A stretch of DNA of 64,000 bases from Watersipora subatra (Eukaryota > Bryozoa > Gymnolaemata > Cheilostomatida > Watersiporidae): assembly GCF_963576615.1 (NCBI RefSeq), contig NC_088717.1, positions 36,409,802-36,473,801 on the forward strand, read 5' to 3'. Under the pieces are notes generated by a model. The model was given only the letters and a program-made list of their open reading frames with translations, ran no database searches and was not told where the DNA came from. A program made the position numbers and the translations under genes. Positions 1 to 12,514 of the stretch are shown one piece after another; position 1 is the first letter of the stretch; every line of letters starts with the position of its first letter.

Positions 1-1325
1 AGTCTGAACTTTACAAATGATATTCTAAGTTCTGACAGTACCTCAAACCCTAGATGTATCGAAATGTAGATGCGTAGATGTGAACAAAGCAATGGCTTAT
101 AAACTTACTGGCTGGTGCTTTGCTTTGCTCACTGAAGGCACAGATTATAATCCAAATGGAAATACGGACAATGTATTTACCGTTCGTATTGTTATTAGAA
201 AAAAAGCAAATGCGCGAATGCAGAAGGCATGATGATACGCGGCTAACGCACGGCAGCACAATAAACAGCTTTGCTTTAACCACTCACACGCTTCTCGCCT
301 CTCGCCTCTGCCTCTGCCTCCTCGCCTCCTCGCCTCGTGCAACTCACTCCACGCTCATTCAATATACACAATTAATAGCATTAGCTCTGCCAATCTTTTC
401 AATAGCAGATGTGATATCTGAATACAACATAAATACTATTGACCCATGTGATTGTCACGCATAGAGCTATCATCAACAATCAATCAAATTTGCTGTGTGA
501 AGTATAAGAAGAAGCTATGTTCTACATTTTGCGGCCTCAACTGCCCTTTGTATTCTGAGACTCCAATCTTCTCACGCTCAGTCTCCCCTACTAGACCTAA
601 CCTAAACAATTATTCTAGATTGCATGACGTCTTACGCAATACGGTGATAAGTGTGAACTAGAGGTGTCCTGTAATTGCTGCCGTGGCAGCGGTTGCCCGT
701 TGATATGATCTTATTACCTGACAGTGTCAGCAAACTAGCACTTAGAGTGTCTCAAACGTCTAGGTGGGGTTCATATCCAAAATTCTCCTCGCTTTATTTT
801 TAGCTCAATTTGATAAATCCGTTTGTTACATTGTTTTTATGCAAATATTTCGTCGCCACCTAGATATGACATATCGAATGTTTAGATAAAATAAATAATG
901 TTGTATATAATGCAATGTTTGAAAGATTTAATCTGAAATCAGCTTAGCTATATAGCTCTGAGCCATTGACTGTCTACAGAGTGCAAACTTACAAGCTGCA
1001 AGCATCTGTGATGAGACGACTATGGCCAATCGTAAAGGACCAAGACAACTACTACTGAAGTACTAATAAGGAAGGAATGTCGTCACTCAAGGCCATCCTA
1101 AATCAAAAGAATGTAAGATGGTTAAAAGAAGTTAGAAAGATTGAATATGATTGCCTCTCTGAGAACTGTTCTAAGTTCAATTGAATGATGAAAACCACTC
1201 TCAATGAAGGCCTAAATTTAAATTTAAAAACACTGCCAAAAATAAAAGAGATGGCAAGAAGTAGAGCAGGGTGGAAATGTTGGATTAGACCAAAGTGAGG
1301 ACAAGCTTTGGCTCATGTACAGTCT
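1..1325. other. Non-coding sequence, nothing recognised
   Basis: Only short frames without family resemblance. 290-360 has a CTCGCCTC-rich patch. No splice-compatible coding series, tRNA or transposon terminus was recognised. Confidence 0.5.
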
Positions 1326-1327
1326 AC

Positions 1328-1852
1328 TATGATAGATAGATATATAGATAAATATTTAGATATATAGATAGATAAATAGATATATAGATGATATATAGAC
1401 AGATAGATAGATATATAGATAGATAGATAAATAGACATATAGATGTATTGATGATATATAGATAGATAGATAGATAAATAGGTATATAGATAAATAGATA
1501 GATAAATAGATAGAGATATATAGATAGGTAAATAGATATGTAGATGTATAGATGGTAGATAGATAGATAGATAGAAAGATAGATAGATAAATAGTTAAAT
1601 AGATATATAGATAGACAAATAGATAGATAAATAGATAGATATATAGATAGAAAGATAGATAAATATATAGATATATAGATATATATAGATAAATATATAT
1701 ATATATATAGATGTATAGATGACAGATAGATAAATATATAGATGTATAGATGATAGATAGATAAATAGATATATAGATATTTATATAGATAAATAAATAT
1801 ATAGATGTATAGATGATAGATAGATATATAGATATATATATATATGGATAGA
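1328..1852. repeat. TAGA/TATA microsatellite
   Basis: More than 500 bases of interrupted (TAGA)n mixed with TATA and a recurring GATGTATAGATGATA variant. It creates a 188-codon Ile/Tyr/Ser frame on the - strand that is pure repeat translation. Confidence 0.95.
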
Positions 1853-2402
1853 TATTCCAGGGAAAGTAAGAATTTAATGGATGGTCAGATTGAAGATGCG
1901 ATCTGAGTATTTTAGAGAGCAAATGTCTAATAAAACATTTAACTCCTCAGTATTAATGGCATTCAGATGCTGATCATAACTATTCATATCAGGTAGTATA
2001 ATCCTAAAACATCATTTTTGAGAAAATTCTAATTTTAGTGTTAACATTCTTTGATATACAGGGATATGATGGTGATAAGAAAATATTTTCAAAATTCATT
2101 AATTCATCATTTTATTGCTTGTTGTAAGTTGTAAAATTTTTGAGAAAAAATTTTCTGTTGGCTTTTTGTTCAAAGCAATTCAAATCAGTTTTAGCAGCCA
2201 AATGATTGGTTAATTTATGTCAAGAGATGTCAGTATATTGCAAGATCAGCAGAAGATCGGTGTCACATGAGAGCAGAATATACATACGAGTCATAAAAGG
2301 TAGAACTGCATGTCTATAATTGATGCAACTACATGTATGATCATCTTAAAACATCATACGACATTCAGCTGAGGAAGAGAGTCAGTTATTAGTATTTAGA
2401 TT

Positions 2403-2477
2403 AGATGTTACAATAGATGTTACAATAGATGTTACAATAGATGTTACAATAGATGTTACAATAGATGTTACAATAGA
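2403..2477. repeat. 12-bp tandem repeat, about six copies
   Basis: Unit AGATGTTACAAT repeated without variation, implying recent expansion. Confidence 0.95.
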
Positions 2478-2906
2478 ACAAGGCGGATGCAAAATAAAAA
2501 ACAAAACTCTGTATTAAAGAAAATTAGTGATATCAAAGATATTTTTATTTACTGTTTATTTCTGAGTTTGTAAGTATTTATAGTGAGTTGACTTTTGTCA
2601 GCTATGAATTGGCATATTAAAATGTCAGAAGTTTGTTTTAGTTTCATCCGAAATATGTTTGGGCTGAATTCATGAGAGTGTGTGTATATTCGTGTTCATC
2701 AGTCACAAGAAAAGACATGCATCAAAACTATAAGGAAAATAATGGGAGCCATCTGTAGAGATGATACACGCTTTCAGAAAAGAATTAGGCTTCTACTTAT
2801 AAGAGAGCTCTGTTTATAAGTATACTAGTTGAATACCCGGAGCTGCAGCTGGGTATTCACATAGAATCCAAACAAAATTTACTAGTAAAAAAAGTTATAG
2901 TCTTGT

Positions 2907-3065
2907 ATTACCCAAGGGGTAATGAAAAACTGATAAAAAATAGTTTTTATTACCCAAGGGGTAATGACCAGAATTTTTTATTAACCCTTGGGTAATAAAA
3001 AGTTAATCAACATAAGTAAAATAAAGCAACATAAAATAAAAACATGTCATTACCCAAGGAGTAAT
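2907..3065. repeat. Cluster of four 17-bp palindromes
   Basis: ATTACCCAAGGGGTAAT at 2907 and 2949, an inverted variant ATTAACCCTTGGGTAAT at 2980, and ATTACCCAAGGAGTAAT at 3049. Each is nearly self-complementary. About 45 bases upstream (2833-2862) lies another near-palindrome, GAATACCC...GGGTATTC around AGCTGCAGCT. Spacers are AT-rich and unrelated. Confidence 0.85.
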
Positions 3066-4185
3066 AAAAAAAACTTTGCACAGAAAATGAACATTTATTT
3101 ACCATTTAGCATTTAAATGTAGGTGCTGGGTTACTATTTTGTATACCATAAGTTTAATCGGGCTTATGCTATATATACATATATTTATAGCATTTTAGAG
3201 AAGTCTGGGCATGTATTTTACTTCTAGTAAAATTTTTCGTTCAGTAAAATAGTTCAAGTGTGAAGTGCAGGTATTTTAACCAATCGCCATTAAAGATTGG
3301 CAGGTGTAATAAGTATGTGCCCAATGATGCCATTGCAGGCTGTGTGGCTTAGTGGCTAGCTCGCCTGTCTGCAAAACTAAAAACCGCTTTATAAGTCACT
3401 ATTTACAACATTTATTTTCATTCATCTTAAACCTTAAATCATAAAAAACTCGAAGCCACGATTTTATGCTGGTTTCAGGAGTACAGGAAAAACTATGCAA
3501 ATGGTTCATTTTTGGGCAATGATAACCCAACTCCCTAAATTTGTTGTGGTAAAGTTTTGGATGAATCTGATAACACTGCGATCCATGATCATTGTTTTTG
3601 TATAGGTTCAAGCACGCGTCTTTTAAAGGCTTTTCAGTAGAACGAATGATATTCACCAAACATTTATGAATTTTATAAAAATCTTAAAAATAAGCTTATT
3701 AATAACCATAAAGCTTAAATAGAAATAAATAATAATGAAAAAATAAAAATGAGCTTATTGTCAGGGCGCATGCCAACCATAAAGCTAATGTGTTGTACAT
3801 ATTATTAACCAATAAAATATAATTGATATTGATTATTGATAATATTATTAGTGATATCGAAGTAATGTAAAAAACATGTGTGGCTGGCAACATAGGACTG
3901 CACTTAAAGCTCCGTTTGGTGCGCATCTTGTAACAGATTGGGTAACTTAGGACATCACTGTTTGTGATGGATTTTTTGTCAAAGCAGTAACAAAAAGAGA
4001 CATCATGCATTTCGACTTCAGACGTTATGCTTATTAAAAGAGGAGAATCGAGTCAATTCCTCTATGGTGACAGTAAAGACTCAATTCAATTCTTACCGGT
4101 AGGATGCTTTGAGTCAGTGCAATTCAACAGTAAGTAAAAGTTCCCAGAGTATCAGTTCAATGCAAATAATTAGTGAGACTAGATT
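3066..4185. other. Non-coding sequence with a tRNA-like A-box patch
   Basis: Near 3347 GTGTGGCTTAGTGGCTAGCT resembles the 5' part of a tRNA-derived SINE, but no B box follows. Frames here (for example 3399-3659 and 3699-4010, - strand) show no family features. Confidence 0.35.
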
Positions 4186-4189
4186 CAAA

Positions 4190-4232
4190 GCTTGCTCGAG
4201 CAAGCGGGTTAACTTGAGTGCCCATCTCTTGT
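4190..4232. mobile_element. Possible hAT-like transposon end
   Basis: A 16-bp perfect palindrome GCTTGCTCGAGCAAGC at 4190-4205 is followed by TTGAGTGCCCATCTCT, which resembles the GAGATGGGCACTC termini common in hAT MITEs. The other end was not located. Confidence 0.3.
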
Positions 4233-5514
4233 AGATTCACTTTATTTATTAAATGGCTCACAATCTTACCCTTAGTTTTTATTGTTAACCATGTAGATGT
4301 CTTTGGCTTCTTTCTGGATCAAATAAAAGTTTTTTAGTATAGTTAGCACCAACCAATACTTCTCCGGACACGTTTGCTAGTACATCATTAAATGTTTACA
4401 TCAATGATTACTAATGTAATACAGGTAGCCTTAGAAAATATTTTTCTAAATGGAATAAGTGAGTTTTATTTAATTTGATTTTTGATTGGCGAGTCTTTTA
4501 CTCTAAAAAATAAACTTATTATTCAGCATTTGGAAATATTAAAAAGCATGAGGGAGACACCTGTAAGGGTTAACAAATAAGTCAGCAGAAAAACAGTTTA
4601 AAAACTAGAAACGCAACCCATATTCGTATGGCATGTGTAATGTCATATGCGAGGGATGCTAAAATTTGCCAACATCAATATAAAAAAGAGCTTTACTATA
4701 CTGCTGTGTAGATGCTGTACTCAACTATGATATTGTAATATGTAAGATGTAACATTATATTATACTTTGTAACAGTATATGTTATTACAGACACTGATTC
4801 AATCTAAGGCAGTATATGAAAAAATTGGGAGATAATTCGCAATGTTTGCGATTTCTCATGAAACCTTAACTAGGTCATCCTTGAGTGTATAAACTGTGAG
4901 CATATAGCTACTATACTATATAGTCCCATAAACTAACCTTACCATAAGAATGTCTAAGATCTGCAAAATTATGTTATATGTTCTATGGTTTCTATGAAAA
5001 AAAATTGTCTTTTGTTAATATTGCCATGTAGCAGCTCTCCAATATTGCAACAGCAGAAGTCTCAGTCTCTTGAACAACAGTTTTGGTGAAGCTAATTTAG
5101 CCCTGTTGACACAGTCATGACCTATTTTGTCTAGTCATTTGCCTGAAGGAATTCTTAGCCTATTAACCAAGTTTATCTCACAATAGCTGTTATGTACATG
5201 TTTGTTTTTATGATGGTATAATACGTACAAGCTGAGCTACTTTGGCATAATAAAGGTAATTGTATGACAAGGCTAGTTTTGTGAATTCGGTTGACCTGCC
5301 TGACTGATACTGCGCTTGAGTGACCTGCGCTTAGCACATCCCGAGTAAGACCAAAAATATATAATAGATGATGTGGGAAATGCTCACTGAGTACATGTAA
5401 ATGATGTAGGTATATTAATGATTTAGGGGACACCGAAACTATGTAAGTGTTGTAGGAATGACCAAGTACTGCAACAACACGAGATCACTCTCTGCCTTCA
5501 ATTCGGCATTTTTG
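4233..5514. other. Non-coding sequence, nothing recognised
   Basis: AT-rich, no repeat structure or coding pattern that I could identify. Confidence 0.45.
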
Positions 5515-6060
5515 TTTGTCATCTTCAACTTTCTGTTATTTTGTCTGTTCATCCATCTGCTGCATGTTTGTCTGTTTGTCTGTTTTGCTGTGTGTCCGTC
5601 TGTTTTTTGATGTTCAACTGTCAGTCTGTTTGTCTGCCTAGTTGTCTAACAATATGTATCTCGGGTTTACTGTCTGTCAGTGTGTCTGTCAGTCTATTGA
5701 TATATTAATCTGTCGAGCTGTCTGACAGTTTGCCTGTCTTTCTGTCTCGCTGTTCACTGTCTTTTTATCTGTCTGTTCGCCTGCCCACCCACCTGCCTGT
5801 ATGTTTGTCTGTCTTTCTGCTTGGTAGCATATCTGTCTTTCTGTACATATGCCTGTTAGTTTGTATTTTGGTCTGTCAGCTGGTCTGTTTGTTTAATGGT
5901 ACGCTTGTCAGTTTTTTGTATGCTGCTTGTCAACCTGTTGGCTAGTCTATGTCTGTCTGGCTGTATGTCTGTCTGTTCTTTCATTTGTATATTTGTTTTT
6001 TGCTTATTTGTCTATCGGTTTGTTGGATGATTTATTTGCCTGTTTGTCTGGTGCACCTGC
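5515..6060. repeat. Degenerate CTGT/TCTG microsatellite
   Basis: About 550 bases of TGTCTGTCTG-type sequence with many substitutions. It generates Cys/Leu/Ser-rich frames (5730-5945 and 5949-6149) that are not genes. Confidence 0.85.
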
Positions 6061-6639
6061 AACAGTTGATTTCCGTTTTCCTTGATTTTCTAATACCCTT
6101 TCTTAGCCACTATACCTTCAGCAGCAATATTAAAATAATTAGTCCTTAAAACTTCCTTAAAACTGCTACAGGTAATAAATTGTACAGAGCTTGTACAAAT
6201 TTATATCAATAAAGTTAAAAGAGGGCAACAATAGAACCACTTCATTTAGATTATAATTATAGTTAAGTAACTATCAGAGAGTCTGCAATTATTGAACTGC
6301 ATCATGTGAACTACGTAAATTATTGTCTATTATGCAATTATCATACTGGTGCAACTAATATAGCATTTTTTATTATTTTTGCTGATATATATGCATGCAA
6401 GTTGTCAACTACAAGTTGCTAGTGTAAAAACAGTATATATACTGAGGTATCCAATTTAAAACCACACGCTTTTATATAAAATGTTTCACGAGCTTATTCC
6501 TTAGCTAATAACTGATCCAAAAAAATAGAATTTATTTACAATAAAACTGTTGATGGTCAGTTGATATCAGATCTGGTTCTAGGATATTATTTTCTTACAA
6601 CAAAACCAGGGCACAAGTTTATAAGTTTGTTCTAAACAG

Positions 6640-6865
6640 TAACATATGATGAAATTGTGTCAGTTGACACTTTAATATATAAGATTTTAAAACACTAGAT
6701 CAGATTACACTTTGATATATAAGGTACAGTAGAATTAGATGAAGTGGCACTTTGATTTTCTGAAATTAAACAAAGTGACACCATATACATAAGATATCAG
6801 AAAATTATACCAGGTAACATCTCAATATATAAGATATCGCTAAATTGTAGAAAATGACACATCAA
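6640..6865. repeat. Degenerate minisatellite, inverted relative to the 8.77 kb array
   Basis: Four degenerate units containing GATCAGATTACACTTTGATA or TATAAG variants. The reverse complement matches the unit of the array at 8770-9010 (TACCTTATATATCAATGTGTCACCTGATC type). Confidence 0.7.
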
Positions 6866-7839
6866 TGAGGAGAACCAACCATATATCATTCGGAACTCAC
6901 ATGATTTTCCAGAAACTGTATTTGCGCTACTGTTGTGGTTTTTTAGGTTACATCAGGTTAGCAAACCAAAAAGAAACCAGTTCTATCAAGTTTCTGTTTA
7001 AGAAAAAATATGCATATTGTAATGAGTGAATGTAAAAATGTACCCAGTTGTACATATATACGTTAATTGGACAGTCAAAAATCATTTTGATAAAAACAAC
7101 ATGTTTTACAAAAAACATGGTGCAGATAAATAAATAAAAAGCATTGAGATGTGGTATCATAGACTCAAAAACAAAAGTCTATACAAGGAAGACTTAAAAC
7201 TAATTACGTTTAGGTATAGATCTTATCTCTTTTGACAAAATATTAAAAGCATTAGCAATACAATTGTTTAGTGCATCTATTAGTAAGTACAAAATAAAAT
7301 CATCACATTGTGGATATTTGGTACTTGAGAGTTGAAACATATCAGAGACATATAAAGGAGTTAACCGTTCAATATTTATAATCCAGCAGTGTTAGTAAAA
7401 TAAGTGAATATATCCCACTTTGAAAGCGAACGCCGATGTACGAACTTCAAAGAATGTAAAATATTTGTTCTAAGTGCAACACTAATTTAAATCAAGTACC
7501 ACAACAAGCTTTCAGCATGAGTAAAGCTGGAGTGTTGCGCAGCTGCTCATTTATCAGGACATCAACCCTGTAGAGTGGTAGTTTGTAAAACTAATTTAGT
7601 AATGTACCAAACAATTAGCTTTCTGCAAACCTGACTGAACTCTAGACACTCTCATCAACTCCCACAGGCTATGAGTCTTGTTACATCCTGATCACTTCTT
7701 CTACTAACAAGATCATGTCCCTGATAGACCCTAAGGAACAATGATTGTATAGAAAAATATATGTATAGGTCAGCTAGGACAGCTTCAGCTAGGACACTTT
7801 AACTTCCAATAGAATTAATGTTAGCTGTTTGTATAACTT

Positions 7840-8400
7840 TTTATTGGGATTAGCAATCATACAAATGATCAGCATTAACAAATGATTTGCTTCGTTGCAT
7901 GCCAAAACAAAAATAAAAGGACAGAAATCAGGATATATTGAGTGAGTTGAACAACCAAGGTTTACAAGTTGGTAATTTAATAGTACTGCAAAAAGAGTCA
8001 GGATAGCGAATTGTAGGTTATAGATAGATAGACAGACAGACAGACAGATAGATATATAGATAGATAGATTGATAGATAGATATATAGATATATAGATAGA
8101 TAGCTATATAGATAGATAGCTATATAGATAAATAGATAGATAGATATATAGATAGACAGATAGATGAAAAGATATAAATTATCTATCTATATATGGTCAA
8201 TAGTTGGTCAAATTAGACTATCTATAGAGTTAGTAAAATATATTTGGTCAATACATAGTCAAATGGCACCATGAGAAAAAAGACAAAAGCAAAACATATA
8301 AAAGTAAGGTAAACTATTAGTAGAGTAGTAAAGGAAAGTTTGCAGACTGAAACATGGAATGGTGAATGTAGTACGCTACACTGTAGCTATGTAATATCAA
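7840..8400 (+). repeat. Dispersed repeat, copy 1 (split by a microsatellite)
   Basis: Shares ATTGAGTGAGTTGAACAA, AGAGTCAGG...GAATTGTAGGTT and CTGAAACATG...ATGGTG with 12290-12510. In this copy about 300 bases, including the TAGA microsatellite at 8018-8165, separate the two parts. It is therefore one element interrupted by later sequence. Confidence 0.7.
8018..8165. repeat. TAGA/CAGA microsatellite
   Basis: Interrupted (TAGA)n with a CAGACAGA start, inside the dispersed repeat above. Confidence 0.95.
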
Positions 8401-8764
8401 TGATACTATTATAGACAATTACCTATGTCGCTGAAGTATTTTCATCTCAGTAGGTGTCTTGTCTGAAAGTTTATTAAATTGGAAAGACCTTAGTGAAAAT
8501 CTGTTTAAAATTATCATGATTCAAATAAACAACAGGTGATCCAAATTATAGGTTACAGTAGGTTTATTGGGTAGCTCGTTAAAAATGAATGACTTGAAAG
8601 CTATTATATTAAAAGCGGTTTGCTTGTTTAAGCAGTGCCCGAGATTTCTTTGGAAAGCTATGGTAAAAGTTATTCAAATTGCTCATTACTTCTAAACAAT
8701 ACACTAATTATTCTTCTCATCAGGATGTCCCCTCATACAGCTTAATCATACCCTTATATTGAAA

Positions 8765-9015
8765 TTTCACCTAAGGTAATTTCACGATGCCTTATATATC
8801 AATGTGTCACCTGATCTACCTTTATGCTACCTTAAACATCAATGTGTCACCTGATCTATCTTTATGCTACCTTATATATCAATGTGTCACCTGATCTACC
8901 TTTATGATACCTTATATATTAATGTGTCACTTGATCTACCTTTATGATACTTTATATATCAATGTGTCACCTGATCTGCTTTTATGATACCTTGTATATT
9001 AAGATACCACCTGAT
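8765..9015. repeat. About 55-60-bp minisatellite, five copies
   Basis: Unit contains TATCAATGTGTCACCTGATC followed by TACCTTTATGCTACCTTATA, repeated about five times with few changes. It ends a few bases before the transposon starting at 9029. Confidence 0.85.
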
Positions 9016-9028
9016 CTAATCTTACATA

Positions 9029-10274
9029 CCCTAGGACACTTATATTTCGCTAGTATTTAGTTTCGTGAGTAGCATACAGAGTAAAATTTCGCTGGAACTT
9101 AATTTCGCAGCTCTGATGAGTGTGAAAATATAGTGATGTGAAAATAAATGCAGTGGAACAAACATTAGATTCCTCAGGTCCAGTTCACTGGTACGAAATA
9201 TTTTTCAATTTGGGACTACCGTACTGTTTGGACTATAAACCGCACCTCTATTTAAGCTACATGTGCTTTATTTTCCAAAAACGATAATAAAACAATACAT
9301 AAGCCGCACCTTACTATAGGCCGCAGAACTAAGGACTGTGCTTTTTAACGCGGCAGCAACTTTGCCATTTAAAACGGAACAGTGCAGAACGGCAGTTTCG
9401 TATTATCCGATGCTTTTTAACTTAGTGCCTAACGGGACAGTACCGTGAGGCATTGTTTCGTATTTTCTTTCACAGTTAGAAGTGCACTAATTGGAGATTC
9501 CCGTTAGTGCGCCCTAGCTTAGTGCGCCCTAGCGGTGAAAGAAAAAGCCACAGAATAAGCCACAGTGATTAGCCGCACCCTTGTAGGCCTACCTATAAGC
9601 TGCATGGCTCAAATCATCAGAAAAAAGTAGCGGCTAATTGTCCGAAAAATACGGTAGTTTGTATTTGTGAACCGCAGGTAGAAATGTGTAGGCGAGATCA
9701 ATAATACAATTTGATCGCTTGCTGCAGTTTGTCTCCTGGACTATCAATATCGTCAAGGTCCCTGCAGCAGTGACTGATGTTGTACCAATATTAGAATTCA
9801 AGTATTTATATCACGCGGTGCCGCGGTGGCCATGGCCCCGGGTTGTTATTGCTTTTGGTTGGTAATAAAATCCATCACCACAATAATCATTATTCAATTT
9901 TATGACTTTCTTTACCAGACTGTCATCCTCATCAGTTACAAATTCAATGACTAAACTAATATCATCATCTTCTTCATTTGTCTAGGCTTTTCCAAAAAAA
10001 AATTATTATCTTAATTTGTTTTGCCAAGCTGCTCAGTCGGTGTATTAGCTATAATGAGTTTAGCAAAACTTGCCCAATGAGCCAACCACACACGAAAATT
10101 GCCTGCATTTCTAATATGACGATTTTATTGTGAATATCAATGAAGAAAGCCATTTATTTTCGCGTTTTCGCTCGTTCGTTATGATAGTTTAGTTTCGCTC
10201 ATGAAATTTTCGCGAGAGGTTGTTGCCGCGAAAACGCAAAAGTTAGATGACGCGAATACATAAGTGTCCTAGGG
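9029..10274. mobile_element. 1.25-kb TA-flanked element with CCCTAGGACACTTAT termini
   Basis: Left end CCCTAGGACACTTATATTTC and right end complementary (reads CCCTAGGACACTTATGTATT on the other strand). Both are flanked by TA, as in Tc1/mariner-type non-autonomous elements. TTTCGC motifs recur near both ends. No transposase frame is present. A second element (9219-9654) is nested inside. Confidence 0.75.
9219..9654. mobile_element. 436-bp MITE with CCGTATTTTTCGGAC-type termini, nested
   Basis: Left end CCGTACTGTTTGGACTATAA and right end AATTGTCCGAAAAATACGG, flanked by TA. Internal CCGCACC and its complement recur near both ends. The widespread animal MITEs with termini CCGTATTTTTCGGACTATAA look alike. 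It lies wholly inside the 9029-10274 element, so it inserted later. Confidence 0.75.
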
Positions 10275-10276
10275 TA

Positions 10277-11688
10277 ATAAAGTGGCATCTGACGCTGCGC
10301 CATGATATTTTAACTTTTGCAACATACAAAGTTGGTTGGTGGTTTTGTTGTAAAATGATATTAGCTTATTTGCTGACGAGATCTTCTGATTCTTCTGATC
10401 TGACGAGATCTTCTGATTAAATTGTTTTTTCTAAAGCAAGACAAGATATCTGAACATCATGAAACAACTGACCACCAAAAAATTTATTTTAAATAAAATC
10501 AATTTTCTATTTGAATAATTTTTTAAAAAGGTGGAGAGCACTTCTAGAGTGTCTGATAACATAGTTACTTAGATTAAAATTACTGATTCAATATCTTACA
10601 GTGTTACTACTTGAACCATGCAAAGAGCATTGCAAACAGAGTGCATGTAGTTTTAATCTAGTTTTAATCATTTCTGTAGCTGCTCTTCATTTAATGTAGT
10701 TGAGCAACAGGTGCTTGTCTGTGCCTCTTTAAGCATATAGTAGTGTTTTCATAACCAGTACAGCATTACGTGTTGCCCTTCAACCAAAATCAAATGCATG
10801 CTTTTAATACTAATCAATATTACATGTTTGTCGGTGGAGCCGCTAAAAGGCAGAAGCAATCAGAGAGCTAGTGTTTGAGTACACTTATCAAACACACACT
10901 ATGTTGTATCTCTTAGATGCGCTGTCTTAGTGTTAGTTCCCAGATTAAATTCTAACTTTGTGTTCAAAGCTACTCGTTGTATCCCTGAGGGTGCTGCCTT
11001 AGTCTTGACTCTCATATTAGATTTAATTTTATGGTTAAAGCTGCTCAGTGTAGCATTGCCCACAGCTGATTATCTATCTGCACAAGGTTCCACTGGTTTC
11101 CAGTCAGTATGCAGCTACGTAGTTGTCTATTTTGGCAGCACCTCAATACAAAAGGGAATAGCTACTACATGTCATTTCTTTTATTACTATTCAGTGTAAA
11201 ACTCTATAGCGAGCGTGTCTCAGCCTTTGAAGCCCCAGATTAACCAGTAGTGTAAGGTATTAACATTTCTTTTATGTATTTAATTTCTCTGAAGTTTGAA
11301 AGGCGTGTAAATAGTTCCCTGAAGAGCATTTCTGAGCTATATTTATGGATTCTTGTTAATGTCATCACTATAGCTAAGTTTTCCTTTGGGCTGACTATAT
11401 TTACCGCAACTATATATAAACATTCAAGCCAGCACACAACTCTTAGTACATCGGGTAAGGTTTTATAGTAGGTACAAGCGACTGATATCAACTTACGCAC
11501 AAAAATTTCCCTTTTTCTAGAAATCGCGCTTAAAAATTACAGACATAAAAGTGAATGGCTCCAATATGAGTTATCATCTCATTTTGAGTTACACATCGAT
11601 TTAAGTTTACCTATTTTTGCGATCAACAACTTTTAGGAAAATGTATGGACACAGAGAGAGGATGACTGCTAGTTAGCACTTTAATGAA
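10277..11688. other. Non-coding sequence, nothing recognised
   Basis: The frame at 10930-11199 (+, 89 codons) shows no family pattern and no splice context. A short duplicated TTCTGATCTGACGAGATC lies near 10380-10415. Confidence 0.4.
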
Positions 11689-11689
11689 T

Positions 11690-11930
11690 TTTTACTATGA
11701 AATGAGCCATATTTGCTTGTCTGTTTGTCCAAAACCACGGTTGGAGGTTAAAAAAAACTGCTATCAATAGGGTTTGAAATTGCTACTTTAAGATTGATAG
11801 ATCGACACTCTCCACCTGCACCAATCCACCATTTGGCCACTCCTCAGAATAATTGTGCACTTAGTTATTACAACTGACAATATCTCACAGGACACCAGAC
11901 TGCCAGTTTCTTAGAAAATTTATAAATCGT
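11690..11930 (-). mobile_element. tRNA-derived SINE-like repeat, copy 1
   Basis: On the - strand GGTGCAGGTGGAGAGTGTC resembles an A box and ATTTCAAACCC a B box. The tail contains the complement of GTCTGTTTGTCCAAAACCAC. The same order occurs at 15080-15250 and 40090-40320, and part of the flank (AATTGTGCAC.TAGTTATTACA) is shared with the 40-kb copy. Confidence 0.6.
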
Positions 11931-12289
11931 CATTTCTGCATGGTTCTCTAGAAACATTTACCTTCATAATTAAATATGTTATTTGTCCATTAAATTTCCT
12001 AATACCATTGCAATCTTACTTTTTTTTTAGTCAACGTCAATATTGTCATTTATCTACATAGCTTGCATTTATTGTTCTAGGTATTAACAGCATATTAGCT
12101 ACAATTTGTACCACTGATAAAAGTTGCAATGGACAGGATAAACAGCAAAACAGCAAAAGCAAGCTTATAAATAGCATCAGAAAAACAAAACAATTGTAAT
12201 CATATTATTTCAGCAGACATGGATTACTCTGTAATACCAACAGTTTCAAATTACAAAAAAAATATCAATATATCATAAAATGTAAATAA

Positions 12290-12510
12290 CTTTTATTGAC
12301 GTTGATAATCATCAACAAAATGGTGTTTTCCCTACATGCCAAAAGAAAAAAAGTAAAAACAGAATTTAGGAATTATTGAGTGAGTTGAACAAATGCGTTT
12401 TGAAAGTTGATAGTCTAATTATAGTAGTGCAGAAGAGTCAGGTTAGTGAATTGTAGGTTGTAGTAACAGTAAGTTCATAAACTGAAACATGCGATGGTGG
12501 ATGTAGTATG
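12290..12510 (+). repeat. Dispersed repeat, copy 2
   Basis: Uninterrupted relative of 7840-8400, sharing the ATTGAGTGAGTTGAACAA and GAATTGTAGGTT blocks. Class unknown. Confidence 0.7.
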
Positions 12511-12514
12511 TTGA

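Noticed and set aside
1356..1922. 188-codon - strand frame
   Set aside because: Translation of a TAGA/TATA microsatellite.
9105..9125. CTGATGAGTGTGAAA as another hammerhead core
   Set aside because: No self-complementary helix II between CTGATGAG and GAAA.
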